From Defluviitaleaceae bacterium (GTDB taxonomy: Bacteria; Bacillota; Clostridia; Lachnospirales; WQUN01): a stretch of DNA of 59,792 nucleotides. Location: positions 1 to 59,792 of the forward strand of contig WQVC01000004.1 in the NCBI GenBank assembly GCA_009781765.1, written 5' to 3'. Positions 33,943-42,823 of the stretch are shown here, one piece after another; position 1 is the first letter of the stretch; every line of letters starts with the position of its first letter. Below the pieces are notes generated by a model. It did not search any database and was not told the origin of the DNA. It saw only the letters and a program-made list of their open reading frames with translations. A program made the translations under genes and the position numbers.

Positions 33943-35406
33943 ATGTTACTCGGAACAGACCCGGATAAACACTTGGATAAATCTGAATATAAAGAAATTT
34001 TGGGCGGCTTGGAAGATAAATTAACGGAGCTTCAGCAACGGGTTCGCGAGGCGGGGCTTCGTGTGGTAATCGTATTTGAAGGTTGGAGCGCGGCGGGCAA
34101 AGGAACGCAAATTTCGCGTCTTGTTAATCCGCTCGACCCGCGATATTTCGACGTTCGCACAACCGGCAAAATCACGGAAGACAAGCAAATGCGCCCGTTT
34201 TTATGGAGTTTTTGGTCGTATCTGCCGCCGAGCGGTCAAATTGTAATCATGGACAAAAGTTGGCATCGGCTTATTTTGCCCGAAAGCCGCGAAAGTTGGC
34301 CGCTTTCAAACATGGAAATGCACGGCTTTTATTTCGATGTAAACGCCTTCGAGCGGCAAATTGCCGACGACGGCTATTTGATTATCAAATTGTTTTTGCA
34401 CATCAGCAAAGACGAACAGCAGCGTCGTTTACAGGCTCTCGACAGCGACCCGTCAACGGCGTGGCGCGTCACTGCGCAAAATCGCGAGCAAAACAATGAT
34501 TACGACGAACATCTGCGGTCTTATGAAAAAATGCTCAAAATGACGGATTCGCCCCACGCGCCCTGGACAATCATAGAATCTAACGACCGCCGTTTCGGCG
34601 CAATAAAAATGTTACGAACGGTTACGGAAGCAATCGAAACGCGCCTGAACGCAACCGACAGCCCCATCCCCTCCCCTTTCGAAAACAGCGAACCCGTTCC
34701 GCGTATTTTGCAAAGCATCGCCCCCGACGAAAATATCAAGGAATACAACGAGCAGCTCGAACATTATCAGCAGAAATTGCGCGCGCTTACAAATAAAATG
34801 TACGCAAAACGTCGCCCGGCAGTAATCGTATACGAAGGCTGGGATGCGGCGGGCAAAGGCGGAAACATCAAGCGGCTTACGTCGGAAATCGACCCGCGCG
34901 GTTATGCGGTTGTGCCGGTTGGCGTTCCGCGGCAGTACGAATCCGCGCGGCCGTATCTGTGGCGTTTCATGGTCAAAATGCCCAAAGACGGACACCTGAC
35001 TATTTTCGACCGTTCGTGGTACGGGCGCGTTTTGGTTGAGCGCGTGGAAGAGCTTACGCCGCCGCACATTTGGCAACGCGCTTATCGCGAAATCAACGAA
35101 TTTGAGCAGCATTTGGTGGGGCACGGCACGGTTTTGCTGAAATTTTGGCTTCACATCGACAAGGACGAGCAGCTCCGCCGCTTCGAAAGCCGCCAAAACG
35201 ACGCCGGCAAGATGCACAAAATTACCGACGATGATTGGCGCAATCGCGAAAAATGGGATTTATACGAATCTGCCGTTGACGAAATGATAATGCGTACACA
35301 CACGCCCCATTCTCCGTGGATAATCGTCGAATCGAACAGCAAAAAATTCGCACGAATCAAGGTACTGAAAACCGTAACCGACGCTCTCGAAGACGCGCTT
35401 CAATAA
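33943..35406 (+). CDS. two-domain polyphosphate kinase 2 (polyphosphate:AMP phosphotransferase type)
   Basis: 487 residues formed by two fused PPK2 domains. Walker A variants: EGWSAAGKGTQISRLV (about 45-60) and YEGWDAAGKGGNIKRL (about 298-313); lid and Walker B regions FLWSFWSYLP...IVIMDKSWHR and YLWRFMVKMP...LTIFDRSWYGRVLVER. In two-domain class II enzymes the C-terminal half is catalytic and phosphorylates AMP to ADP from polyphosphate; the first half here has DKSWHR in place of DRSWYGR, so it is probably degenerate. A family C repeat begins directly after the stop. Confidence 0.9.
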   Translation: MLLGTDPDKHLDKSEYKEILGGLEDKLTELQQRVREAGLRVVIVFEGWSAAGKGTQISRLVNPLDPRYFDVRTTGKITEDKQMRPFLWSFWSYLPPSGQIVIMDKSWHRLILPESRESWPLSNMEMHGFYFDVNAFERQIADDGYLIIKLFLHISKDEQQRRLQALDSDPSTAWRVTAQNREQNNDYDEHLRSYEKMLKMTDSPHAPWTIIESNDRRFGAIKMLRTVTEAIETRLNATDSPIPSPFENSEPVPRILQSIAPDENIKEYNEQLEHYQQKLRALTNKMYAKRRPAVIVYEGWDAAGKGGNIKRLTSEIDPRGYAVVPVGVPRQYESARPYLWRFMVKMPKDGHLTIFDRSWYGRVLVERVEELTPPHIWQRAYREINEFEQHLVGHGTVLLKFWLHIDKDEQLRRFESRQNDAGKMHKITDDDWRNREKWDLYESAVDEMIMRTHTPHSPWIIVESNSKKFARIKVLKTVTDALEDALQ

Positions 35407-35690
35407 GTGCGCCAAGCGCGCATTGAACGCCAATAGCAGCAGTGAGCGAAGCGAGCGTTTCCCGCTGCGCGGGGACATATGTGGTTTGCCGCATATTCCC
35501 TCGAAGCCGGAGCGGCTTCCTATGCAATAAGAACCTGCGGGACTCCGTCCCGCACGCGGCAAACAAAAGTTTGACCAAAACTTTAACAAAATCGCGCATT
35601 CGCGCGATTTCGAGTTTTTTGTCGAACTTTTTTCCAAAAAAGTTCGTGGGGGCTTGGGGGCGAAGCCCCCTAAACCGAAAGCCTGAAAAA
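35407..35690 (+). repeat. family C repeat followed by a family D hairpin cluster
   Basis: The C copy starts GTGCGCCAAGCGCGCATTGA at the base after the PPK2 stop codon and ends CATATTCCCTCGAAGCCGG (to about 35530). The D modules follow: GCGGGACTCCGTCCCGC, AAATCGCGC/GCGCGATTT and GTCGAACTTTTTTCC/GGGGGCTTGGGGGCGAAGCCCCC. No gene is seen in these 296 bases. Confidence 0.75.
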
Positions 35691-35702
35691 CAGAGGTCTG
35701 AT

Positions 35703-36395
35703 ATGCCGGATAACCCTAACGCAGGCCACAGACAGCGGCTGCGCGAGCGATTTCTTTCACACGGGCTTGATGCTTTTGCGGAACATGAGGTTCTGGAGCT
35801 GCTGTTGTTTTATTGCTATCCGCGCTGCGACACGAAAATTATCGCGAAAAAAATGCTTGCGACGTTCGGGTCGTTGCATAATTTATTTGAGGCAGATGCG
35901 AAATCGCTCACAAATACACTCGGCTGCACGGAAAATGTGGCCGTTTTTTTGAGCCTGATTCCGGCGGCGGCAAACCGATATTTTCGGAGTAAATGGGGCG
36001 AAAGCATTATTCTTGACGATGCAAAACTTGCCGGAAAATTTATTATCGACCTGTTCGTGGGCGAAACGGTTGAGAAATTTTATGTACTTTGCCTCGACAA
36101 AAAATTTAAGCTGATTAACACGGCGTTAATTTCGGAGGGTACGCTCGACGAAGCCGCTGTTTATCCGCGCGAAATAATGCGTGCCGCAATTCAAAATCAT
36201 GCCGCCGGAATAATTTTGGCACATAATCATCCCGGCGGAACAATTCGCCCGTCGCGCGGCGACCTTGAAGTTACGCGCCGAATTGCCGAAGGCGCGGAAA
36301 TTATCAATCTTGACGTAATTGACCATATAATTGCCGTCGGCGATACATACTATTCTTTTGCCGCCCGCGGACAGCATGTCGGGGGGTATTTTTGA
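35703..36395 (+). CDS. radC: RadC-family JAB/MPN protein
   Basis: 230 residues. N-terminal helix-hairpin-helix-like part (HRQRLRERFLSHGLDAFAEHEVLELLL) and C-terminal JAMM metalloprotease-like domain with HNHPGG and the following serine/aspartate (ILAHNHPGGTIRPSRGD). Usual family length. Despite the historical name, the repair role is unproven. Start at 35703 fits the family N-terminus; AGAGGT is upstream. Its stop overlaps the ATG of the next gene (TGATG). Confidence 0.92.
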   Translation: MPDNPNAGHRQRLRERFLSHGLDAFAEHEVLELLLFYCYPRCDTKIIAKKMLATFGSLHNLFEADAKSLTNTLGCTENVAVFLSLIPAAANRYFRSKWGESIILDDAKLAGKFIIDLFVGETVEKFYVLCLDKKFKLINTALISEGTLDEAAVYPREIMRAAIQNHAAGIILAHNHPGGTIRPSRGDLEVTRRIAEGAEIINLDVIDHIIAVGDTYYSFAARGQHVGGYF

Positions 36396-39223
36396 TGGAA
36401 TTTTCGGAAAAATATAAAGTCCCCGAGCATATTTTTTGCTTGCTTGTCGGCGGAATTTATTTGTATTCGATTTTGCGCTCGGTTATAAACGCAACGTTTA
36501 TCGACATGGGCGGGCTTGAGCTTTTCGCAGTCGGGATTTTTTCGCTTCTTTTGATGATGGTTTTTTTGTTCAACTACGCAACGCGGCTTATTTCGGTGCT
36601 GATTTTCGTAACCGGCGGATTTATTGTGCTTATAACTTGGGACCCGTACCGATACGAACACTTGTACGAGATGTTTTTAATCATCGGGGGGCAACTGCCG
36701 TACCGCCCGCAATTCGGCCCGACGATTGTTTTGATTCTGGCGATGCTTGTGTCGTTTGCGATTGTTGTTTTTATGGTGCATTGGTTTAATTTTTATGTTC
36801 TTGCGGCGGGCGGAACGGCGGCATTTTTGCTGACGTGGTTGCCGGGATTCTCGCGGGATGAATTTGCGTTTTTGCTTTTTTTTGCGGCGTTTTGCATGAT
36901 TTTGATTCGCAAGGCGAATGTATCGGTTTCGAGCGTTTTTTCTGCCGTGCCGCTGTGCATCGCCGTTATTATTTTCACGAACGCCGTTCTGCCGAGGGAA
37001 TCCGAACTTTTCGAACCGCGACAAATTTTCGAATCGACGCAGATTAACGATTTTTTTTACGAAATATTTAATCCTTCGCATTTTGCATTTCAGCAAACCG
37101 GATTTTCCGGCCCCGGCGGTCGGCTCGGCGGGCCGATTACGCCGAATAATCGTTACGTAATGACCGTTATTGCGCCGGGGCGAACGTATCTTGCCGGCGC
37201 GATAAGCAACGAATACGTCGGCGACCGGTGGCTGCGAAATCTCGCGGCGGGGGACATCTATACCCACGGCTTGCCGCCGGCACAATTCGAAATGCTTGAA
37301 ACATCGGCGGCGTTGATTCGCGGTGCAACTCATGCCGACTATCGCGACGCAATTCAAATGATTCATCTCGGGTTGCCGCACACGGAAGTTCGGCGCGTCA
37401 ACCCGACGGATTTTCCTGTTCTCGGGGTGGCGGAATTTTCGAATTTTAACCGCTTTGCCGGCAACGCGGGAGTAACGTTTCTGCCGGGCGAGCCGGAAAT
37501 CATAATTTCACACATACTTGCCGCAGACTTCGACCGCATTATCAACCACGCGCAACCCTCCTCGCTGATTATGTTTTATTTGCATACATACATGCCGGTT
37601 GCGTCGGCGGAAATTCGGCAAAGCCCGAACAATCGCACGGGAACCGTTTTTCGTCCGCCGCGAGCGTTTTATTTGCGATTCAACGAAAATTCGCCGGATT
37701 ATTCCGACGCGATTCAAATTTTGCCAACCGGCGACATGCAAACGCCCGGATTTATGTCGCGCGGCGCGGCATATCAAATGCAATTTTTGAACGTGAACAC
37801 GGATTTGTCGTTCGTTGAGCATATTTTGCGCGAAGCCGGCGACGGGGTTTATGAAAATCGTTCGGCGGCGGAATTCCCCGCGTTTCACGGGCGCGGCGGC
37901 GTTCACGGCAGCATAATGCGGAGCGTTGAATATTCGACGCATATGCAAAATGCGCGAAATTCAGCCTTAGCGCGAACCATGCCGGAAACGCCGCTTTCCG
38001 CCGCCGAGTTCGCCGAACTTTTGCAAATTTACACGCCGCGCGATGCCAGAATCACGCCGCGATATATCGCAAATTCCGAACATTTTATGCAACTTGTTGA
38101 CTCGTTTTCCCGGGAAATTTTAGCGCAATACGCTCGCGAGGTGCGGCAAAATTTTCTTGATGTTCCCGGAATCACGTCTCCGCGCGTACACGATTTAACC
38201 CACGAAATTATTCGTTATGCGCAAAATGACTTCGAGCGCGTTACGGCAATTCGCGACTACTTGTTGCAGTTTCCCTATACGTTCGACCCTGACCCCGTTC
38301 CGCGCGGAGTATGCTTCGTTGACCAATTTTTGTTCGAGGGGCAGGAGGGCTACTGCACGTATTTTGCAACGGCGATGGCCGTTATGTCGCGAATTGCGGG
38401 CGTTCCGTCGCGATATGTTGAGGGCTTTGTTCTGCCGCCGTCCGCTAATCCGCAAGAACCCGTTCGCGTAACAAATCGTATGGCGCACGCTTGGGCGGAA
38501 GTCTATTTGGAAGGCTTCGGATGGCACATAATGGAGGCAACGCCCACTTACGCATTTTTAATGAACCCCGACGCGCCCCCCGAAACCGCTCCCGGCGGCG
38601 GTTTCACGAACCCCTACTGGGTTGAACGGATGCAGGATTTAATGCCGGATTTCAACGATTTTGCAACGCCGCCGCCGTTTGAGTCGCCGGGGTTTGTTCC
38701 CGTGCCGCCCGCGCCGTTTGAGCCGGAAGAAGAACCGACCCTCACGCCGCGGCATCTCGCCGCACTGATTTTTGCGGGGGCGGTTCTTGCCGCGCTGATT
38801 TTTTTTGCTGCGTACAATATCAAGGCTCGAATTACCGTTCGTCGCGTGAAAAAACTTCCTCCCGGCCGTCAGGTTGAAATTTATTTCCGCGCAACAATGC
38901 GCATATCCGAACAATTCGTACCCCCTGCCCTGCCCGACGAAACCGAAAACGCATACGGCTTACGCGCCGGCAAACGATTCGCCTATCGCAGCGACACCGT
39001 TTTTTTCCGCGATTTAATCGCGCTTTACTACAAGGCAAAATATTCGCCGCGCGAAATAACGCCCGACGAAGCCGCTTTAATGCGCGAGGCTCATTCGGAA
39101 ATGCTGTTTCTTTTGCGCGAAACGCGCCTGAAGTGGGTGTATTTGTACCTGTATCACGTGCGCGGCGTCGGAAAAATATATTTGCGAACAAATTTCAAAG
39201 AAAAAGGAAAAATTGAAAAATAA
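36395..39223 (+). CDS. transglutaminase-like membrane protein (TgpA/DUF3488-type)
   Basis: 942 residues. Around six transmembrane helices at about 10-195, a large extracytoplasmic region, the transglutaminase-like core with Cys in GYCTYFATAMAVMSRIAGVPSRYVEGF, His in MAHAWAEVYLEGFGWHIMEATP and the trailing acidic residue, then one C-terminal transmembrane helix (about 790-812) and a cytoplasmic tail resembling DUF4129 (LIALYYKAKYSPREITPDE). Such proteins are often next to MoxR ATPase and DUF58 genes; neither is here. The protease or transglutaminase activity is unproven. Translation is coupled to radC. Confidence 0.88.
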   Translation: MEFSEKYKVPEHIFCLLVGGIYLYSILRSVINATFIDMGGLELFAVGIFSLLLMMVFLFNYATRLISVLIFVTGGFIVLITWDPYRYEHLYEMFLIIGGQLPYRPQFGPTIVLILAMLVSFAIVVFMVHWFNFYVLAAGGTAAFLLTWLPGFSRDEFAFLLFFAAFCMILIRKANVSVSSVFSAVPLCIAVIIFTNAVLPRESELFEPRQIFESTQINDFFYEIFNPSHFAFQQTGFSGPGGRLGGPITPNNRYVMTVIAPGRTYLAGAISNEYVGDRWLRNLAAGDIYTHGLPPAQFEMLETSAALIRGATHADYRDAIQMIHLGLPHTEVRRVNPTDFPVLGVAEFSNFNRFAGNAGVTFLPGEPEIIISHILAADFDRIINHAQPSSLIMFYLHTYMPVASAEIRQSPNNRTGTVFRPPRAFYLRFNENSPDYSDAIQILPTGDMQTPGFMSRGAAYQMQFLNVNTDLSFVEHILREAGDGVYENRSAAEFPAFHGRGGVHGSIMRSVEYSTHMQNARNSALARTMPETPLSAAEFAELLQIYTPRDARITPRYIANSEHFMQLVDSFSREILAQYAREVRQNFLDVPGITSPRVHDLTHEIIRYAQNDFERVTAIRDYLLQFPYTFDPDPVPRGVCFVDQFLFEGQEGYCTYFATAMAVMSRIAGVPSRYVEGFVLPPSANPQEPVRVTNRMAHAWAEVYLEGFGWHIMEATPTYAFLMNPDAPPETAPGGGFTNPYWVERMQDLMPDFNDFATPPPFESPGFVPVPPAPFEPEEEPTLTPRHLAALIFAGAVLAALIFFAAYNIKARITVRRVKKLPPGRQVEIYFRATMRISEQFVPPALPDETENAYGLRAGKRFAYRSDTVFFRDLIALYYKAKYSPREITPDEAALMREAHSEMLFLLRETRLKWVYLYLYHVRGVGKIYLRTNFKEKGKIEK

Positions 39224-39329
39224 CGCGATTTTGTGTAACAAAAATGCGTTCAAACCGGTATTATTATCGAACGCGCAAAATCAATCGGTAACCAACCGGC
39301 TCTTTGGGCAAAGCCCCAAAAAACAAATC

Positions 39330-39357
39330 TTGACATTCGCGTATTAAGTCATATAAT
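39330..39357 (+). promoter_or_regulatory. promoter of the MacB-type ABC operon
   Basis: TTGACA (39330-39335) and TATAAT (39352-39357), both perfect consensus, with a 16-base spacer. A GGGCAAAGCCC hairpin just upstream (39306-39318) may end the preceding transcript. Confidence 0.85.
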
Positions 39358-39380
39358 ACACACGAAGGAAGGTGACGAAC

Positions 39381-40205
39381 CTGAGCATTATTTTTGAACT
39401 GCAAAACGTGCGAAAGATTTACAAAATGGGAACGGAGCGCGTTGTCGCGCTTGAAGATATATCGTTGACGTTCGAGCAAGGCAAAACTTATTGCTTGTTG
39501 GGAACATCGGGTTCGGGAAAATCCACGCTTTTGAATCTTTTGGCAGGACTCGAAAAGCCGACTTCGGGAAGCATAAAGTTCAAGGGTCGACCGCTCGAAA
39601 ATTTGAGCGAAAAGCAGCTTACTTTGTACAGGCAAGGTTACATCGGTTTCGTGTTTCAATCGTATAATTTGCTGCCGACGCTTACCGCGCTTGAAAACGT
39701 CACGTTGCCGCTGATTTTTCGAAAAATCGGCTCATGGAAGCGAAAAAAAGCCGCGCTGAAAATGCTGAGGGCCGTTGGTTTGGGCAACCGATGGCAGCAC
39801 AAACCGCACGAACTTTCCGGCGGTCAACAGCAGCGCGTATCGCTTGCGCGAGCGTTTGTAAACGAACCGCAGGTAATTTTTGCGGACGAGCCTACCGGAA
39901 ACCTCGACACAAGAACCACATACGAAATGATGGATTTAATCACCGGAATGGCGCGGACGCGGGGGCAAACGCTAATCATCGTAACCCACGACAACGAAAT
40001 TTCCGAATATGCCGACCAAATAATTCAAATGCGCGACGGCTTGGTTGAAAGCGTAAAAGAAAACGCCGCCCGGCAAACGCCGGTAATACAAGCGGATTCC
40101 GAAAAAAACGAAGAGGGGATAACAAAAAATGAAGAAAATCCTGATAATATCACTGATAATGTTGTTGCTGACAGCAGCAATGCCGCTGAATCTGTTGGCG
40201 ATTGA
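39381..40205 (+). CDS. ABC transporter ATPase (MacB/LolD family)
   Basis: About 275 residues. Walker A GTSGSGKSTLLNLLAGL, Q-loop FVFQSYNLLPTLTALENV, signature HELSGGQQQRVSLARAF, Walker B VIFADEPTGNLD, H-loop VTHDNE. The start is unusual: AAGGAAGGTGA precedes CTG at 39381 with ideal spacing, while GTG at 39372 lies within that ribosome binding site; no ATG fits. The acidic C-terminal tail of about 45 residues extends 77 bases into the next gene. Partner of the FtsX-type permease at 42824. Confidence 0.92.
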   Translation: MSIIFELQNVRKIYKMGTERVVALEDISLTFEQGKTYCLLGTSGSGKSTLLNLLAGLEKPTSGSIKFKGRPLENLSEKQLTLYRQGYIGFVFQSYNLLPTLTALENVTLPLIFRKIGSWKRKKAALKMLRAVGLGNRWQHKPHELSGGQQQRVSLARAFVNEPQVIFADEPTGNLDTRTTYEMMDLITGMARTRGQTLIIVTHDNEISEYADQIIQMRDGLVESVKENAARQTPVIQADSEKNEEGITKNEENPDNITDNVVADSSNAAESVGD

Positions 40206-42537
40206 TTTCGATGATTGGGTTGACGTTGAACGCCTCGTGCGCGAGGCTGTTGAAGCGGAAAGAGCTCGCCAACAAGCCATCATCGACCAATTGCGCGACC
40301 AAATTGACAACGCCGGCGAGGGCAACGTGCAACTCGTTTCGCCGCACAATATCACGGCAGAACCCGGCGACGAACGCGAAATCACCGTAACCGTTCGTAA
40401 CGTCGGTTCGCGTCCCGTGCGCAATTTATTCACGCTTGCCGTTCCGGCGGCCGGCGCGCCGTTCACGGTGGAATTTTTGCGAAATTCAAATTCTGTGTCG
40501 CAAATCGGCGCGAACTCACAGCGCACAATGACAATGCTGATTGTCGTTGACGAAAACGCCGACCCCGGCAGTTACGACCTGAGCTTAAACCACTTTTTTC
40601 GCGACGACATAGGCGAAACCGCCACTTCAACCGACAGAATTAACATACGAATCGGCGGCGAAGATGAAGGCGAGCCGACCCTTGAAATTCGAAATATGTC
40701 AGCCCCCGCCGCACAAATTTCGCCGGGGCAAACGGCAACGATTTCATTCGAACTGCGCAACACCGGCGACGCGGAAGCGCGAAATGTAAGCATCGTTGCA
40801 AACACCGCTGACGTTATCGACCCCATGACGCAAAGCGAAATCAGTATTCCGGTGCTTGCGGCGGGCGAAAGTCGCACGCTTTCTTTCGGCTTCAGCGCGA
40901 CGGAAGACGCCTCAACACGAACATACAACATCCGCTTCACGGTAAGCTACCGAGCCGACGACGCAACTCGCACATTCGACCAAGTCGCGCCGCTTGCCGT
41001 TTACAATCCCGACGACGATGACGACGCCTTGCCGACTTTGGAAATCCGCAACATGAATGCCCCCACCGGTCGCATAAATGTTGACCAAACCGGTCATATC
41101 TCGTTTTCGCTGCATAACACCGGCGATGTCGAAGTTCGAAATATTCGCGTTGCGGCGTCTGTTCCCGAAGGCGCAAACGCCGTTGTGCCGATGGGTACAA
41201 CGAACATGCAGGTAATTCCGAGCATCGCGCCCGGCGCAAGCCACGACGTTTCATTCGGGTTTTCGCCGACGTCATCGGCAATTACCCGCAGCTACGCCGT
41301 GCGTTTTTACACGACGTTTCAACTTGTCGGACGCGCCGGCGAAAATTTTTCGTTCGAGCAATTCGCGGCGTTTAACGTCTACAATCCCGACGATGACGAC
41401 GATGACGACGCGCGGCAAATTCCCCGCGTAATTATTTCCGATTCCGTGGTTTACCCCTCCGTGCCGCGAGCCGGTCAGGAATTTGAAATGACAATCACCT
41501 TTCGCAACACAAATGCAACGCGCCCGGTAAATAATATTCGCATTCTCATGGAAGAAGTTCGTGCGCAAAATTTGCCCGGACATCAGCAGCAGGAGCATTT
41601 CGCGGGATTTAATCCGGTTGGCGGAAGCAACACGCTTTTCATCGACCGCCTCAGCCCGCGCGAAGAAATCACAAAAAATTTGCGATTTATAACTTCGGCG
41701 GATGCAACGCCGGGTATTCATAACATGCGCTTCGAATTTGATTTTCAGGACGACAACTTCCGCGAGCATAAATCCACGGAGCAAATCAGTATGCAACTCG
41801 CGCAAGTTATGCGCATGGAACTTACCGACGTAAACGTGTCCGACCATGTTATGGCGGGCGGCTCCGTGTGGTTTTCGTTCCGGGTGATTAACTCCGGCCG
41901 CGTAAACCTGTTAAGCACCCGCGTTCGCACCGAAGGCCCCGACGATGTAAGCGAAGCCGGCGGCGAAGAAGGCATGTTTATCGGCACAATTAACGCGCAG
42001 CGTTGGTCTAATTTTGAAGGACGCTTCGACGCCCCCCACGACCCGGGCGAGCATCAATTCGAATTTGTCATAACCGCCGAGGACAACACCGGCGAACCTA
42101 TCGAACTTCGCCATCCGTTCACGCTTTTCGTAGAAGGCGGATGGGACGGAGGAGGCTTCGACGGCGGTTGGGGCGACGATTTCCACGGCGGCGGCGGACG
42201 ACCGTTCCCCGGCGACGGCGGATGGGGCGACGGCATGGGCATGGGCGGTTGGGAAGAACCGAGCGAACGCGGCGCAATTGCAAATCTCGTTCGAAATATT
42301 TTTACGCGCCCGATTGCACCGGAATGGTGGGATTCGGAGTTCATGGGTGACTTCACGGCGGAATCCGCCGCAATGCACGGCATCGACTTCGAGCAGGCCG
42401 ACCGCGGAATAAATTGGTTTGTTGTAATAATTCCGGGGGTTGTTCTTCTTGCCATCCTTGCAATCCCGATTACAATCTTGCTTGTGCGGAGAAGCAAACG
42501 GCGCAAACGCCTTCTTTTCGACGACGACGACGCATAG
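40129..42537 (+). CDS. CARDB-like multidomain extracytoplasmic protein of the ABC operon
   Basis: 802 residues: signal peptide (MKKILIISLIMLLLTAAMP), a predicted coiled coil (about 30-62) and four or five Ig-like CARDB/NEW3 repeats. Two of these are near-identical in phrasing (TLEIRNMSAPAAQISPGQTA and TLEIRNMNAPTGRINVDQTG), separated by aspartate-rich linkers (NPDDDDDD). Then come a glycine-rich hinge (about 665-705) and a C-terminal transmembrane helix (about 763-787) with a basic and acidic tail. GAGGGGATAAC precedes the ATG, which lies within the ATPase gene. It probably works as an extracellular adaptor for the MacB-type exporter, in the position of a membrane-fusion protein. Confidence 0.82.
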   Translation: MKKILIISLIMLLLTAAMPLNLLAIDFDDWVDVERLVREAVEAERARQQAIIDQLRDQIDNAGEGNVQLVSPHNITAEPGDEREITVTVRNVGSRPVRNLFTLAVPAAGAPFTVEFLRNSNSVSQIGANSQRTMTMLIVVDENADPGSYDLSLNHFFRDDIGETATSTDRINIRIGGEDEGEPTLEIRNMSAPAAQISPGQTATISFELRNTGDAEARNVSIVANTADVIDPMTQSEISIPVLAAGESRTLSFGFSATEDASTRTYNIRFTVSYRADDATRTFDQVAPLAVYNPDDDDDALPTLEIRNMNAPTGRINVDQTGHISFSLHNTGDVEVRNIRVAASVPEGANAVVPMGTTNMQVIPSIAPGASHDVSFGFSPTSSAITRSYAVRFYTTFQLVGRAGENFSFEQFAAFNVYNPDDDDDDDARQIPRVIISDSVVYPSVPRAGQEFEMTITFRNTNATRPVNNIRILMEEVRAQNLPGHQQQEHFAGFNPVGGSNTLFIDRLSPREEITKNLRFITSADATPGIHNMRFEFDFQDDNFREHKSTEQISMQLAQVMRMELTDVNVSDHVMAGGSVWFSFRVINSGRVNLLSTRVRTEGPDDVSEAGGEEGMFIGTINAQRWSNFEGRFDAPHDPGEHQFEFVITAEDNTGEPIELRHPFTLFVEGGWDGGGFDGGWGDDFHGGGGRPFPGDGGWGDGMGMGGWEEPSERGAIANLVRNIFTRPIAPEWWDSEFMGDFTAESAAMHGIDFEQADRGINWFVVIIPGVVLLAILAIPITILLVRRSKRRKRLLFDDDDA

Positions 42538-42551
42538 CAGTTTTGCAAGAT

Positions 42552-42766
42552 GTGCGGAAAATTTGCGTACATGCATTGTGGTGCGCGACCGGTTGTTTTC
42601 GTGTGATTTTCCCGAAAACGACAACGAGCGCACCGCTTACAATAGTAGCGAACGGCATTGAGAACCGAGAAGGCGAGGCGGGAAATCGCGGGCTTCTGCG
42701 CGTTTTCCGCCGAAGCCTGAGCGGGCTTCTCAACGCCCTTCGCTATGCACAGCAAATTTTCCGTAC
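42552..42766. repeat. family B-related element, copy B4
   Basis: The same core as B1-B3 (ATGCATTGTGGTGCGCGACCGG, GAGCGCACCGCTTAC, GAGGCGGGAAATCGCGG, GCCTGAGCGGGCTTCTC) but with different ends, CGGAAAATTTGC and its inverse. It is inserted between two genes of the MacB-type operon, starting 14 bases after a stop codon. Confidence 0.7.
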
Positions 42767-42823
42767 CGAAGCAAAAACCAGTCGCACCGTACAACATTCA
42801 TTCCCCGGCGTCAGGAGGCATCA

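Noticed and set aside
36677-37381. 234-codon antisense frame within the transglutaminase gene
   Set aside because: Arginine- and asparagine-rich composition typical of antisense shadow; no start context.
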